This document shows, one piece after another, positions 46,439-60,300 of a stretch of DNA of 64,000 nucleotides. Within the stretch, counting starts at the first letter, position 1. Every line of letters begins with the position of its first letter. Source of the DNA: Promerops cafer. Its lineage: Eukaryota > Chordata > Aves > Passeriformes > Nectariniidae. The DNA is taken from the NCBI GenBank assembly GCA_013398275.1, contig VZSE01006607.1, positions 496,001 to 560,000 of the forward strand. The letters are read 5' to 3'. The notes below the pieces were generated by a model. It was given only the letters and a program-made list of their open reading frames with translations, was not told the DNA's origin and searched no databases. Made by a program: the position numbers and the translations under genes.

Positions 46439-49400
46439 ACATAGTTCTTACCCCTGTGCCAAAGACAGACAATCTCTTTCAGTATCCCATTCCTTACTCC
46501 AAAACCTTGATACTGGCAGGTGTGGACAGCACAGTGTGGACCCCAGTACCTCAAACCCCAATCCTGCTGCAGCATCCCACAGAGTTCAGCTCAGCAAAGG
46601 AATTATCTGATCCATTCCCATGCACCCACACATTCCTGTCTTCTTCTCAAAATGAGGTGGATGGAAGGGGCATCCTGTGCTGCTCCTGCATCAATAGTTT
46701 TCCATTATTTGCATGGAGAGAGTGTACTAGTTAAGTAGAAAATTGAGATACTTGATTGTTCTTCAGGGTGCTAGGATGAGCACCAAAGCAGAAGCTAATA
46801 GTCATTAATTTTGCATCTTAAATTACTTCAGGTTCTTTAAGTCTTCCCATTCCCTTCTCTCTTCCTCTTTAACAATTATTTCTTGAGGGCAGTTGCACAT
46901 CTCTTGCTCAAATGAACCTACAAAAGTCTCTCACTTCATTCGAGCCTAATGCACTTCTGTGTGTTCATCTCCCTTTTTTTCATTCTTGTGGGGCTCAGTT
47001 CCTCAGCACTGCAAACTTTGAAGAGCCTGGGATCGGTGTCTTGGCAAATACAGGGCAAAATATGGCACTAAAACCATTCCCCAAGGCAGGCACAGTGACA
47101 GCCCCCAGGGAAGTGCTCTCCTGGCCAGCCATGCATGGAGAGGATTCCTGGGGAATGCCAAGGTGGCTACTAAGGGCTTTTTTGACTGTGCTCTGTGAAA
47201 GAAAGCAGTGTCAGTCAGAGGGAATTCAGCCTCTGGCTGTTATTCCTGTAGAGCTCCCTGTTTTACATTGATCCAGCTATACAGCAGCTGCTTATAGGAA
47301 ATCAGGTGCTTGCATTCTCAGTCTCCTACCGTGGTGTGGAGCAGAGGGCCCCACAAGAAAACAGCTGCTGTGAACCAGGCAGGGTGGAAGGAGCTGTTAC
47401 ACTTTGAGCAGAGCATCCACTCTGAGCTGCTCCAGCTCTGCCTGCAGGGGTTTGCAGTGGGTGAGATGTTCTCTGAGAGCTGCTGGGGTGAGCAGCCCTG
47501 GGGTGATGCCCTCAGGTGACAAACCACAGGGCAGGAAACAAGAAGAGGGATGATTTCAGCCCCCAGCAGAGGAAATTACTGGTTAAATTGTCAAATGAGG
47601 ATCCTGGCAGAGAGTGGCAGAGAAGGAGAAGGAAAAGCACTAGGAGAGGTTTAGGTTGCATGCCACATCACTCCTGCCATCCAAGGCCAACAGTGCCAAC
47701 AAGCATGGTGCAAGGCAGCAGGAATTATATGAGTGTATTAAAATAAAACCATCATGTCTGGCAAACCTAAGCTGCAGTCCTTGTGCACTTCACTGCCAGG
47801 TTTCTGAGTAGGAATGATAAGGGAGTCTTATGTTTGTGATATCCCTGCTCCTGGGTCTATTACAGGCAGTGCTGAAGCCCATCCTGGGATAGGACTGGGT
47901 CCCAGCTGTGCTGGAGCTGGGTCAGCCGTGGTTTGGCCCAGACCGTGCACAGGGAGAGGGAACAGATGGAACAGATTCAGCACAAGCTGATGTTGCCCCT
48001 CTGGGGAAAGGCAGGGGGAGTGCTGTGTGTTTGCTTAACAATCCCTGCAGCCCGCAGAGCATCGCTGCCTCAAAAAGCACAAGGGAGAGGGAGCAGCAGC
48101 TCCCTGACAGCAGCAGTTCCCAGCCAGGAGAGGGGACACAAACCCTGTCCCCAGACTGAGGGTCAAGTATGTCAGCACTTCCAGTATAAAATCATCCGTG
48201 TTTTCCTGGGCAGAGGATGATACCAGCACAAATAAGCCATCAGCAGAGCTTGAATTTAGCTTTTATTTACAGATTTGCCACCTGAATTGCATAAGTAGCT
48301 AAAGTCAAACAAGGACACCCTCCTCACCTATCCAGGAAACTGGGCCATGGGGTATCATCAGTAACCACGTGCCCAGGCTGTGAGCATGTCACTGCTGTGG
48401 CAGATGAGTCAAATTTGGCACAAGCAGGGGCAGGTAGAGCTGCCTGAGGCTGCCAGGTCTGAGGGACACAGAGCTCACAGGTAGTTTTTGCTGCTAAGGC
48501 TTTTGGGAAGCTGGGCCCAGGACTGTTAGCACTGTAGCAAGCCAAAATCCCCTTCCCCAGAGGGTCTGTGGGAGGACATCTGCCTTATCCAGGCACTTGG
48601 TGACACTGCAGCGCTGTTGGGTTACCTGTCTGACAAAAACATGAATCAGGCTTTAGGCTGCAACCAGCTGAGCCAGATGGCCTAGGTTAAACACACCACA
48701 GAATTTGGGCACTGAATTACTGCTCCAGGTTCAAGCCTGAACCACCTTTGCAGTGATGACACCATCACAGTCACAATTACAGTGGAGGCCTGGTAACTGC
48801 TGAAAGCAGCACGGCCCTGTCAGAGCCCAGCAGACATCAGCAGGGCGTGACCTGCAACAATAACAGAACTGGGGCCTGGGCTCCAGTGTTTCTTGCTTGG
48901 AACCTAATCCCCAAACACTGACCTTTACTGAACGAAAACTATGCAATATTGAAGATTGTGCCACGGGCGGTGCCTTAGCCACCTCTCCTGAGTATGCACT
49001 CACACATTTTCAGAGGTATCCACAGTTACTTGTGCTGGGGTAAAGAATCAATGAGTTCCTGAGGAGCGGGGCCAGCTCTGGAGCTTGTGATGTGCCACAA
49101 CCGTGGTGTGAGCACAGCTTCTCAGCCAGGTCTGCTCTGCTGAGGCTGCACTGTTAGAGAGTAGAAGAGTCCTAAGAGTTCAGCTCCCCAGCCAAGAGCA
49201 GAGTGAAGGCAGGGATCCCAAAAGAGAAAGGAAGAGCAGATCAAGGATCATGTAAGGCAGAGGAACCTGTAGTACTCACTCCTTGCTGTAGTTAAGTGCA
49301 GTCACTGCAACCAATATGGTCTTCCTGGGAGTCAAGGCTTGAAATATTGCTGCTCATTCTTTGAGGGGCTGGAAAGAGAATTCAGGAGGCTGGACTTGTC

Positions 49401-52400
49401 CTGTGGAGGAAGAGACATGGGACAGCATGGGCAGTGTCACCTCTAAAAACAGGGCTCGAGAAACCAGCAGGAAAAGGGAGAGGGGCAGCCTCTGTTATAT
49501 AAGAATGGTTCTTGGAACGCATCTTGCTGCATGGGACACAGGTACATCCTTCACAGGCAGGAGTGTAACTATCCTGGCAAGTCCTTGGTCAGATGCATGC
49601 CTCCACTTGCCATCAATCCCACTTTTGACCAGGATAACTAGAATAATAACTTAAAAAAAATCACTAATGAGTTAGGCTATTGTTACATCCTCTCCTTACC
49701 CTTTTAAGTGACCGTGGCCAGTCCCCTTGGTCACACCAGTAGAGCTCAGCTGCACACGAGATGCTCTGCTAGAGGCTGACCCAACAAAATCTTAGCACAA
49801 GGGAGCAGAAGTTCCTTTGCCTTGTGCTTACCGAGGCCAGGGAAACAACTGAACCAGGGCTTTGAAACACTCTGCTCTGCCTACACTGAATTTGAACGCT
49901 CCTTTCCATTCCAATCTTCCCACATCTGCTATGTTTTTGTCCAAAACAGTCATTCTTCCATTCCAGGGTTAGATCAGAAGAGAAAATAAGCTCAGAAACA
50001 GCACAGGCCAAGCTGACAAATCCCCAAATTAACCTACTCAGAGAGGAGAATTGTAAAAACAGCACCTCCACACCAAGACTGATGTCTCACTCCACCCCAT
50101 TCACAGCCCTCCAGTCCTAATCAGCGCAACTTAACTTGACAGGGCATTTAAAAGACACATTTCAAAACCATAATTGATCCATCCCATCCTTAAATCAGAT
50201 CACAACAGCAGGTTAATCGGGGGATCTGTCAGCTTTGGGAGCATTCAAAATGTAACTTTTGGGAAACAAACATTGAGATCCAAATAGTGATGTTATGTGA
50301 GAATTCGAGAGGCAGGTAAGCAGTTAACCTTCCCCTCGCTGGGAAGAGTGACCTGCTGTGCTTGAACTCTGCCTCTGAGCTCCTTCTCACCGTACAACCA
50401 GCCTGGTGCTCCCTGTGACCAGGGCAGGGGGTCAGGGGACACCAGCAGCTCCAGAGGTACACGAGGCACAAAGGCCAAGGGACTCACCATTCCACATGCG
50501 TGTGGAATGAATGATCCTGAAAAATGCGCCACCTGGAGCATCTCCAGCCTACTGTGAAATGGAATTCCTACACAAAAAGAGAAGTTTGTGTGGTTCCCAA
50601 GCCTGGTCATGACACACTGACAGCACTAATCACGGCCAGAGCTCACCTCTTCTGTCATGGACTTACCGAGCTGCAGCAAAGGTTTGACTGTTGCAAAAGA
50701 ACTGAAACTGGAGGTAACTGTGCTAAAAGCCATTCACACTTGTGTGTGTGTGTATGTGAGAGATACAGCAAAACTTCAGTGGATAAAGAGACTGAAAGAT
50801 GTGAAGACAAAGCAACACGCAGAGGACTTCACCCAAAAATGGCCTGGCATGCAAAGGTCACTGCATTTCATCACAGTCTGCCATCCTGCAGCATTGGTAG
50901 CACCACTCGGGAAGCAGCCTTGGAACACTGAAGATGCACAAGCCTGAACCAAGCAGTTGTCACCTCCCACCCGAGATCAAACCACAGCCATGAACAGGCT
51001 AAACATCGTGGACAGTGACATTTTATGAACTGTGTTGTCTCTCACCTTCTACCACAGTGTCTCTCACCTTCTACCACAAGCATATCATGCTTGTTATATT
51101 ACAACTAAGGAGTAATGAAAAACTTACACTTAAGTGACATAAAAAAAAGGGGGGGAGGACCCACGAATTTCTCCCATCCAACTATAAACGCACACCCATT
51201 TACATTGTTTTGTAAATGAATTTAGAAGAAAAATAAAAATATTAAGATATTTCTCTTCAGGGCAACCATTGCACATTTGGTTTTGCTTTGGAGAGGAGAT
51301 ACAAACACACACAGCAAGAATACTTTCCAATTGAAAATAGGCGAAACAAATAGAAGTGGTAACAGTTCAGCACCTAGACAGTGTTTTCCTGGTGTCCTTG
51401 ATAAATATTATCTCAGTTTCCCACAGCATTTACTTCACTAGTCAAACCCTCAAAATCTGGTATCTAAGAATACCTCACAAAAACTTCTGAAAAAAAGCCT
51501 ATTAAGCAGTGGCATTGTACTGCCCCATTTTCTGTATCTCTCCCATCTGCAAGCCATTTGTATGAAGAAAATCTTTGTTTCCAAAACTTGGCTTACTAAA
51601 GCTCATTTGTTCCAAACACAACAGCGCCTTGATGCTGTTTACAGCAGGGGCAGCCAAAGGCCGGGCTGGTCCAGCAGCCGCAGTGGGAGATGTTACGGGG
51701 TGTCCCATCCCTCTGCCAGCACTCCCTGTCCCCCGGGAGGGCAATGCCAGTCTCCCTCCTCTCAGGGTAATGTGGGGTTTAACACAGACCCAAACCTTGG
51801 CTGTAGGACAGGCCCTCTTGACACACACACGTCCACCACAGCCCCTTTATCAGCGTTCTTTTGTAAGTACTAAATTCAGATTTGAGCTATTTATGTGGGG
51901 TTTTATTGCTAAAAAAAAAAAAAGGGATGTTTTCCCAAGTTTGTTCATCAGCAGGAAAGGATGGCAACAAGGTCAGAGTGTTTTCCTCCTTCAATCTTAT
52001 CAAGATCTCAGAAGCAGTGACATTAAATTGGCCCAGTTTGATCAACTTTTCAGCATAGGAAAAAGGTGTGACTGCTCTTAACAGGACAAAATTCATCTCC
52101 CTTTAACTTGACATGAGCATCTTTAAAAGACAATGAAAGAGCTGCATATGCAGCTGTTTTCATTTTCTTCTTCACAAGGTGGGTGCTGAAATATCCATGT
52201 CTCACAGGAGATAATCAGAAAAATATTCAGAGTAAGAATCCCTGGAGTTAATGTAAGGAGGAAAGAAGTGGGCAATGCAAGTGCTCTCTGAGTACCTCTA
52301 CTGGTTCATTTGCACAAGCGGAAAAAAAATGGAAAAGTCAGTGCTTTTTAATTGTCATGCTACTCTCCCTTCAAGAAATACAAAATATGAAGTGCAGTCA

Positions 52401-52800
52401 TGTTCAAAACATAAAATGTAGAATTCTTCAAAAGGAATAAATCAGCTTAATCACAAAGTACTTACATGTCTTCTCCCTACCCACCTTAAAAGAGGATGTC
52501 CCTTTATCTTCTGTATGAATTTACTATATATAGATATGTATAAATCTATACATACACAAAATTGGTATGGCCTTACACTCCATTTAAGGACATTTTGCTA
52601 CATTGGTCAGAGTGCAAAGCAATTGCTTCCTTCAAGTCAGTATTTTTACATCATGAAGACATAAACCTGTAACTTAGACAATTTGCATGACCACACAGCC
52701 ACAGTGGCAAATTATTTTTCTGGCTTGTAAAAAAAATTTTAAAACAGAAGTTCTATTTCAGCAGTTTGAAGATGGAATGTAAAGTTTCTGCTGTTAAATG
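46439..52800. other. Intergenic DNA between the two genes
   Basis: No gene, RNA gene or CR1 copy recognised. It contains the small tandem duplication at 51036-51078 and a short TG repeat near 50740. The far part could include long G3BP1 3' UTR isoforms. Confidence 0.5.
51036..51078 (+). repeat. Two tandem copies of a 22-bp unit
   Basis: TGTCTCTCACCTTCTACCACAG is followed immediately by an essentially identical copy. The near-identity suggests a recent duplication, likely variable between individuals. It lies in intergenic DNA. Confidence 0.85.
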
Positions 52801-52813
52801 TATATAAAATATA

Positions 52814-52819
52814 TTTATT
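52814..52819 (-). terminator. Candidate distal polyadenylation signal for G3BP1 (AATAAA, minus strand)
   Basis: TTTATT on the plus strand reads AATAAA on the minus strand within an AT-rich context (CAATAAATATATTTTATATAC). It lies 4.3 kb after the G3BP1 stop. Other minus-strand AATAAA sites are at 54835-54840 and 56279-56290. Mammalian G3BP1 has a long 3' UTR, so a distal site is credible, but the choice cannot be made from sequence. Confidence 0.3.
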
Positions 52820-55800
52820 GAATCATACATTCATGCTGATTCCAATAAAAAAAATAAAAGATTTTTCTGAAATTTCTCTCCATGGATTTTTACTGCTGGA
52901 GGTTCCACACAGCAGCTGGCAACACAAAGAAAAATGTATTTGTTGTACTATTTTGCAAGCCAGGACATTATTTATACATACCTTTAAAATTCTTTGGTAG
53001 AGTAAAGTGACCTTGATGCAAACACTCAAAGTGACATTTCAGAATGCAGGAGGACTGCCTCTCACACTGAATCACTAAGATGGTCACAATAAAATATTTT
53101 TCCGTCCACCGTCAGGTGCTTTGTCAAGTTTGAACTATCACCAGTGGAACGGCAGATCCCTCTTGGCTTGGCAAATGGCATTTTGTGACAGAAAATAGAA
53201 GGGCAGCATCCTGCCCTTCAAATCTATTCTGAGAATATGCCATTACTCTAAAAACTGTCTTTAATGATGGAGTTTGAAAGAATTTTACTGTTTCATGTCT
53301 CATAACAAAAAAAGTTATTAATGGACCACTTTGCCCCATTCTTCCAAATAACAAACAAGTAAGGATAAAGATCTTACTGTTGGGAAATTAAATCATGAAT
53401 GAGTCAATTCCTTCCTCCCACAGCACACACAGCTTAAAACTTTGCATAGTGTGTGCTCCTATCCCCAAGAAAAACCTTGTAATGGACCAAAAACAGTTAA
53501 GAAACACAATTTGTTCAAAAATATGCCCTTCCACGATGTGCAGAATAAGCAGCTGCAGAGATCAACTACAGATCTTCATACCTGCACTCAGAACCATCCT
53601 TTTCACTATGCACAGTGAACTCCCAGGTCTCAAGGACATCTCTGCCACGTGGCACCAGAGGAAGTTTCTCAGATTCAAGTCAGAGCTCGCTGTTACCACA
53701 CAGACTGTTTTCTACCTCAGGAGAAAATCCTCTCTGCCAAGCTCTGCTTCCAGCAGCAAGCTCACCACTTCCACCCTCACCTGTATGTGGACAGTGGACA
53801 CCCAGGAACACCAGAGCAAATTTAAAGAAAAATAAAAAAGAAAAAAGGGCCCTGCAGAGCAAGGAAGTGATCCCAGTCTGAATCCTTAAATGCAGAACCA
53901 ACATCTGCATTCCCAAACACACAAAGATCTCAGTTCAGCTTTACAAAACAGCCCCACACAAGTCTGCTGGTGCATCCCAGTACTGCAGAGGATGTTTCTC
54001 TGTGCTCAAGGGGTAACTAAACCTTTTTAATTGTGCAATGCTCTTGAAGGAAGAGAAGGCAGCAGAGGCAGATCATGGTTTCCAGTTCTGGTCTGGGTGC
54101 TACGAAACACTCCTGCAAGTGAAATGCCCTTATTTCTACCTGTCTTATACTATTAAGATCAGCCAGGAGAGGCCAGATCACACCAGTGAAACCACCACAC
54201 TATGAAACACTGTACTCTGAGAGGGGCAGATCAAGGTACCATGATCATGAAGGTTATTCCAAATCTGTCCATGTGGCTGCTATGGGTGCAGAAGTCTGAC
54301 AGCTCTAGACAGCTTTTGCTCAATTCCCAACTCCTTGCAGAGCACTAGGACACCAAGAGCATCTCAGTACCACCACCTCCTTGTCTTGACTGGAGGCACT
54401 AGAAAGGAGACACATACAGAGTCTGATTCATTTCAGACTGTAGCATTTGGTTCCTGGGAAGAGCTGGACTACCTTGGTTATTAGAGGTCAGCCTCCTTGC
54501 AGTTCATGTAGCCCACTGCAGTCAGCGGAGGCAAATCAAATTGTGGTTTCTTCACTCATCTTCAGGAATGTATGCAAAGCACTGGAGGCCTTAGACAAGA
54601 GATACTGGGATTTTAACAGTACAGCAAGGCAGAAACCAGAAGGGCTGGAGGCTATAGGAAGCCTAAACATCAAAACCAATGTGCAACATCTTACAGCAGG
54701 TCTCTTCAGAGGACTTTGTTATTAGCGAGTCACAGAGGCACCAAAATGCAAATACCAAGAGTCACTCTACAACATAACTTGCTTTTGAAAAGTATTTCTT
54801 TACAAGACATTTCCACAGAATTTTATGTAAATATTTTATTTGCCTGTCATCTTGGGACAAGAACATGACTTTCTGGGTCAGCATATCGAGTATGATTCAT
54901 ATGAGAACAAGCACACACTTCACCCTTTTAAATTCTTTACCGACACTCTTCTTTCAAACCAGGCAGCTGTGAGCCAGAACTGTCCAGCTCCCACTACAGA
55001 AATGGGGGTTCAAGCTTATGGATGCTTTTGCAGATTTGGTTAAGAGCTATAAAAGCTTCTATTAAAAGCACTTTGATAAGTCTGAAGTGCAACCTGTTAC
55101 TGCAGTCTTCGGATTTAACGTCAAGAACAGCAGAAACCCAACAAAGGGGAAAGAAACATATCACAACAAGGACGGGGTTCAGTGAAAGATCTCCATTGCA
55201 TACTTTCACCTCACAGGCATTCCTGATAGGAAAAATGCAGACAGCTTTTGTTTTTTAAAAAAATACCAGTTACCACCACAAGAGGAAGCAGCAGAATTTC
55301 CCAAAATGCTGGCTGTGAGAGCACACCACAGCCCACACTCTCCCCAGTTCACTAAGGTGTCAAATCTCCAGGTCCAGATGGTAAGCAGGCCAATCAGACA
55401 CAGTTGTAAGGAGGGAAGGGACAAACAGTGTAACAAATGCAAAGAGAAAAATAAAACAGAAACCAACAATAGCAACATTTAGCACAACCAGCTTCAACCA
55501 GTAAGTCTAGCAAGGAAAAGGCAAAACGTGACTGCTGGGGACAGGTAATACTGAGGGCAGCTCTGCTCCAGAGCCTACAGCAAGCACAGGTCAAGAGATG
55601 ATACACTGGATATGCACAGTCATTAGAGTCATAAACCAAGAAACATGGGAACAGTGACACCTGACACAGATTAGCAAACTTCCTACGCAGCTCTGTTGCA
55701 CTACCAAGAGACCTGGAGGTCTGGTGTAGACACAAATCCATCATTTTTATCCAGATGTTTAACACCAGGCATTACAGAAATACTGCTTTGTGCAGCACCA

Positions 55801-56278
55801 TCTTACAGCATCTCTTGGATTGAAATTACCCAGTTTTGTACTTTGTTTTCAGTTTCATCTTCTTTCAGAGGCAGTGGAGCGCGTTCAACATCTTAACACC
55901 AGGACAGACAAGCACCTTCCATACTTCTGACAAAAATTTCTTCTTATCCACTTCAGGTCTGAAGCAAGGAATAAAGTACTGCAAAAATAACTTACTTACA
56001 GTAGTTGGAATTGTAAAGGATGTGACACAGGTATTTCTGCTTTGCTTGTAATTTTGCAATAGTTACAACAGGACCTGCCCAGCTTCAAGTTCAAGTTACT
56101 AATTTCTGCATCCAGTAAGTATTTGTTTTCAATAATTTAAAAGCAAAGTGATGCACAGAAGGTATTAAAAGCTTTAGCTACAACCACCTCTACCTTGTAA
56201 ACCTAGTGACTGAAGAACCTCTTCCCCTTGGAAAAACTCCAGCATACTCTTGACTTGATAAAGCAAATCTAGACCTTT

Positions 56279-56290
56279 TTTATTTTTATT
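56279..56290 (-). terminator. Candidate proximal polyadenylation signals for G3BP1 (two overlapping AATAAA-type sites)
   Basis: Two successive TTTATT hexamers on the plus strand give AATAAAAATAAA on the minus strand, about 830 bp after the stop codon. A TC/GT-mixed stretch follows in the transcript direction. This is the nearest canonical signal to the G3BP1 stop. Confidence 0.4.
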
Positions 56291-57116
56291 TTTTTTAAAC
56301 AATTTGCCAAAACTGGAATGAGAGATAAATAGAAGGCACAACAATTTTGCTTTTTTTTATACAAATACAAACTAAACATGAAAAAAACTCCCTATTTCAA
56401 TAAAAAATTTCACAAGTTCAGGAAAAGTGTTTGAAGAGTCAAGTTCTAGACATTTAAAACCTATCCCACAATCCAAAATTTCAAAGTGGTAAAACAGTAG
56501 TTCGAATTCCTTGCTGTGATCATGTATCAAAAGGAAAAGAGATTCTACGGATACCCATTATTCCACTTTTACAGCGCCACAGAGAGAAAGGTGAAAGTCA
56601 ATTTTTCAAGTGGCAATGTCTCCAGGCCGGAGGATGTTCATATGACCCTCAAAGAAACACCAAGAGTTTTGCTTTTCTGCCCTTGGAATACTTGCCAAGA
56701 ACTATGTTTTCCTACAGGCTCTTGAACGCATGCACGCTGACTGCACCCAAATTCAGTAGAAAGAGGGGAGGGAAAAAAAAATAAAAGAAAAAAGAAAGAG
56801 ACATTCCTTTAGGAAAAACCACTGGTACCAAAAAAACCAAAAATCAGTCCGTAAGTTTGAGGTGAACAAGAAAATTCAGTTCTTTTCTTTTTAAAATCCA
56901 CTTTTCCTAAAACGTTGTTCCACAAAGCTGGAATCTGGGACAAGGACTAGAAAAAAATAAATCACAGAACCATAACACAAACAAAAAGGGGCCAAAATAG
57001 TATCAAACGTAGCAGTCTATAACAGGCTAGGGCCACATTCCAAGATACTCAAGGCTGAAATTCACAAATCTGCAGGAAAAAGGGTTTGCGCCACCATGTC
57101 AACATCCGCGATGAAT
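56291..57116 (-). other. Proximal G3BP1 3' UTR
   Basis: Directly follows the G3BP1 stop codon on the minus strand and reaches the first AATAAA-type sites. No coding frame is recognised. It contains mixed A-rich runs near 56770-56810. Confidence 0.55.
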
Positions 57117-57323
57117 TCACTGGCGTTGCCCGATCCCCCTTCCAGCTCCAAATCCTGGCTTCTGGGACATTCCTCCACGTGGAGGCCCTCGAATCCCACC
57201 TCCCAGCCCCCCACGAGTGCCTCCAGGTCCACGGGGTCTGTTATCTCTGCGGTCACCCTCCCTGGCAGCTCGTGTTTTCTTCTCCTCCACGTTCAGGCGC
57301 ACCTCTCCCCTGAACATGATGGG
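57117..57323 (-). CDS. G3BP1: G3BP1 last coding exon (end of RRM and RGG tail)
   Basis: Begins after a TGTTGCAG acceptor with PIMFRGEVRLNVEEKKTRAA and continues through DRRDNRPRGPGGTRGGLGGG to RGIGQRQ-TGA (residues 398-465). The Arg/Gly-rich tail is the RNA-binding, condensation-promoting segment. Its composition and the QRQ ending separate it from G3BP2. Confidence 0.97.
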   Translation of the reverse strand, partial: PIMFRGEVRLNVEEKKTRAAREGDRRDNRPRGPGGTRGGLGGGIRGPPRGGMSQKPGFGAGRGIGQRQ

Positions 57324-60300
57324 CTGCAACAGAAGCAGAGAAGGTACTGTCATTAATGGGTCACCAGGAGCTCTTCAAGGTCAAGCAGATTCCTGCAACT
57401 TTGTCTTATATCCTCCTCTCCATGAAAGACTGAAGGGTCTTAGGATTACTTACTAAACAATGGCAATAGCCAAACCATGCATCCAGTCTTGGGGCTTTAC
57501 TGGAGAAAACGAAGATGTGAAGGAGTGACCCTTGAAAAGCCATCTCAGGCATAACACTGAACATTCTGATGTGTTTTAGAAAAAAGCTGGGCTGTAAGCA
57601 AGCTCATGGCATGGCTGTGAGGGTGCATCCAGAGTCCCTGCCTACCTCAGCAGGCAGGCATGGGCACACATTCTGCATTAGCAATCACTGCTGACAGGCT
57701 GAGCAGGTACCTCCTGCCTTTGTTAGCAAAATTCCTTTCAGCACGCACACCAATACAGCTTCTTCCTTTCAGCCTCTGACAAACAAGATTCTACTTGTCC
57801 ATAGAATCAGACTCTCTCTACCTTGTCTTCCTGAAAGCTATTTATACACTTCCTGTGTTCAGCAACCTCCCACCAGAAAAAGGCTCTAATGAGCTGCTGC
57901 AAGCTACTGCAATGACAAAAGACTGCACAAATCTTGGTAATAGGAGGTAAAAACATCACACCTACTTTAATATGCTCAAAAAAAACCTAGAGGGACCAAG
58001 CACAATCTCTTCCTGTTAAGCTGAAAAACACTGTCTGTTGTCAACAGACCAAAAACTGCTGACTAGAAATTTATTTACCCTGTTGCTAAGGATCTTCTGA
58101 ACTGGCTCAGGATCATCAAACACCACAAACCCAAAATTAGGGAGCTTTCCACCACTGTTGATGCGGAGTTCAACAACATTGCCATAGCCTGCAAGAGAAA
58201 AGCCAAGTTCTTGGGTCATACATTAGAATGCTCTGTTGACCACGCCCATGGCAGCAACCCCCAACCCCTCAGAGGACAGCAAAGCAATCAACTTACTTTG
58301 GAAAAAGTCTTTAAGCTCAGATTTATCCACATCATGGGGAAGGTTCCCAACAAACAGCTGATGACTGTCTGGGTATCTCACAATCCGCCTGGTTTCCACA
58401 TCGCCTTGCTCACCCTCACGAACTTGAACAGAAAAGCAAAACTGATTTTAGGAAAGTCACTCCCCACAACAAACAGAAAAACAAGCCATGGTCAGAATTA
58501 TCACCATTAGAAAGAATCAATTCACATTGATTCATATATAAATGAATCAATCTATCCATTCATATATAAAAAAAGGAAAGCATTCTACAATAGCAAGTGT
58601 GTAACGATTTGCTTTTTATCACCTGGCTGAGGCCAAGCTTGAATTTTTACTGGAGTAAAAATCGTTTGCTTACTGACAAAAATAATGAGATTTTAAAAGT
58701 TTTAATTATCACATTGGTTCCCCAAGACCTTTAAGCAACAGAAAAGAGCTTCTTTGCAGCTCCTCTTACTTGGCCTAGGACCCCGCTGAGGTGGGATGCT
58801 CGTTCGCTGCTCCCTCACTCGCTGATCCCTCTGAGGTCTCTGAGGGGGGGTCTGAGATTCAGGCTTCGCCTCAGGGCGGGGCTGTATCGATTCAAAAAGG
58901 AGTGAACAGCTGAGAGTCAGACAGACATACCAGCAGGTTCAGCTTTTAAGAGCTCACTGTCAAGTTGGTAATAAAATACAGGAAAGGGTAATAGTTTTTT
59001 CCACCTGTGACTAAAATACATGTTAGGTCATGTTGGATTATATGCTAAAAGAAAGCAGCAATCACATGAACATTCCCTGTTTCCCTCCATGAGGTGCAAT
59101 TAATCCTCAACCCAAAAACCAAGGAATAACATCTTCATGAAGTCTATTAGGAATCACAGAATGCTGAAGTCTTTGGGGCCTGGGAAGTCAAATCAGAAGC
59201 AAGTAGATTTCACTGTTCTTCCCCTGTCAGCCAGTTTAGCACTTACACTTCTGCAGGTGCTGGATTCCTACCTGTGAGACCGGTACTTTCACAACATGAG
59301 GTGGTATTCCTGATACTGGGACAGCCCCGCTGGGAGGAAGGTTCTTGCTGGTTACTGATGCCCAGGAAAATGTCTTTAAAAAAAAAAAAAAATTATAACA
59401 TCACTACATCTCCTTCTGAAACATATTACTGATAGGACTGCTAACAGATACAAGATAACAGGAACAAATTTTAACTTATACTTGAAAATCAGGAGCCAGC
59501 CAACAGCAGTTTCCCCACAATTTCCTTCAAATTATTTAAATTCAGACGACTTGATGTAATGCCAATGGAATTACACTTCTACTCTATTTCTGAATTCCAG
59601 AGTTGAAACAGGACACAGCAGTGGCCCAACACCAAGTATCACATCAAAGTTAACCAAAGTATTGGATTCCTGAGTCTCAGTCTGTCCACTTTTACCTTCC
59701 TTAACACTGAGAAGTGACCAAAATCCCCAGATAAAAATAAAGCTCTGTAAATAGACAGGAGGGCCATACTGATGAAACCACACCAGAGAAAAGAGAGAGT
59801 CACTGTCATTACCCTGGAGTCCTCTTGCACTGCAGGAGCTGGATCAGCAGGAGCTGGAGAAGGACTCTTTTCCACAGTCTCTTCTGGAGCAGATTCCTCC
59901 AATACTGGTTCAGACTTTTCTTCCTGCACCTCTTGTTCAGGTTCCTGTTCAGGTTCTGCCTCTGGCTCAGGCTCTGCCTCTGCAGCTGTCTCTTCCAGGT
60001 GTTCCTCAATGTCATTGCTATTATACAGCAGCACAAAAAGCAGGAAAAAGAGGTGCTATTGTATTTATTCTATTACTGGTGATAAGCAGTGCTACTTATC
60101 CAATACAGAAGTCAGGCACATGACATCTGAGAGGAAGAACAAGACCAAGTAAGGCCACATTGCACAGGGATGCAAATTTTGCATTGGCACACTATAAAGC
60201 AGCAAAAAAAAAAAAAAGTCCAGAGTCTCCATGTTCAGTCTAACAGTATTTTAATTTCAGCTGATCAATAAAGAGAAATGTTTTGACTGTCAGAAGAAAA

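Noticed and set aside
51365..51385. Second RE1-like sequence (TTCAGCACC followed by AGACAG)
   Set aside because: The half-site spacing is one base short of canonical and the right half is poor. It is not comparable with the site at 5493-5513.
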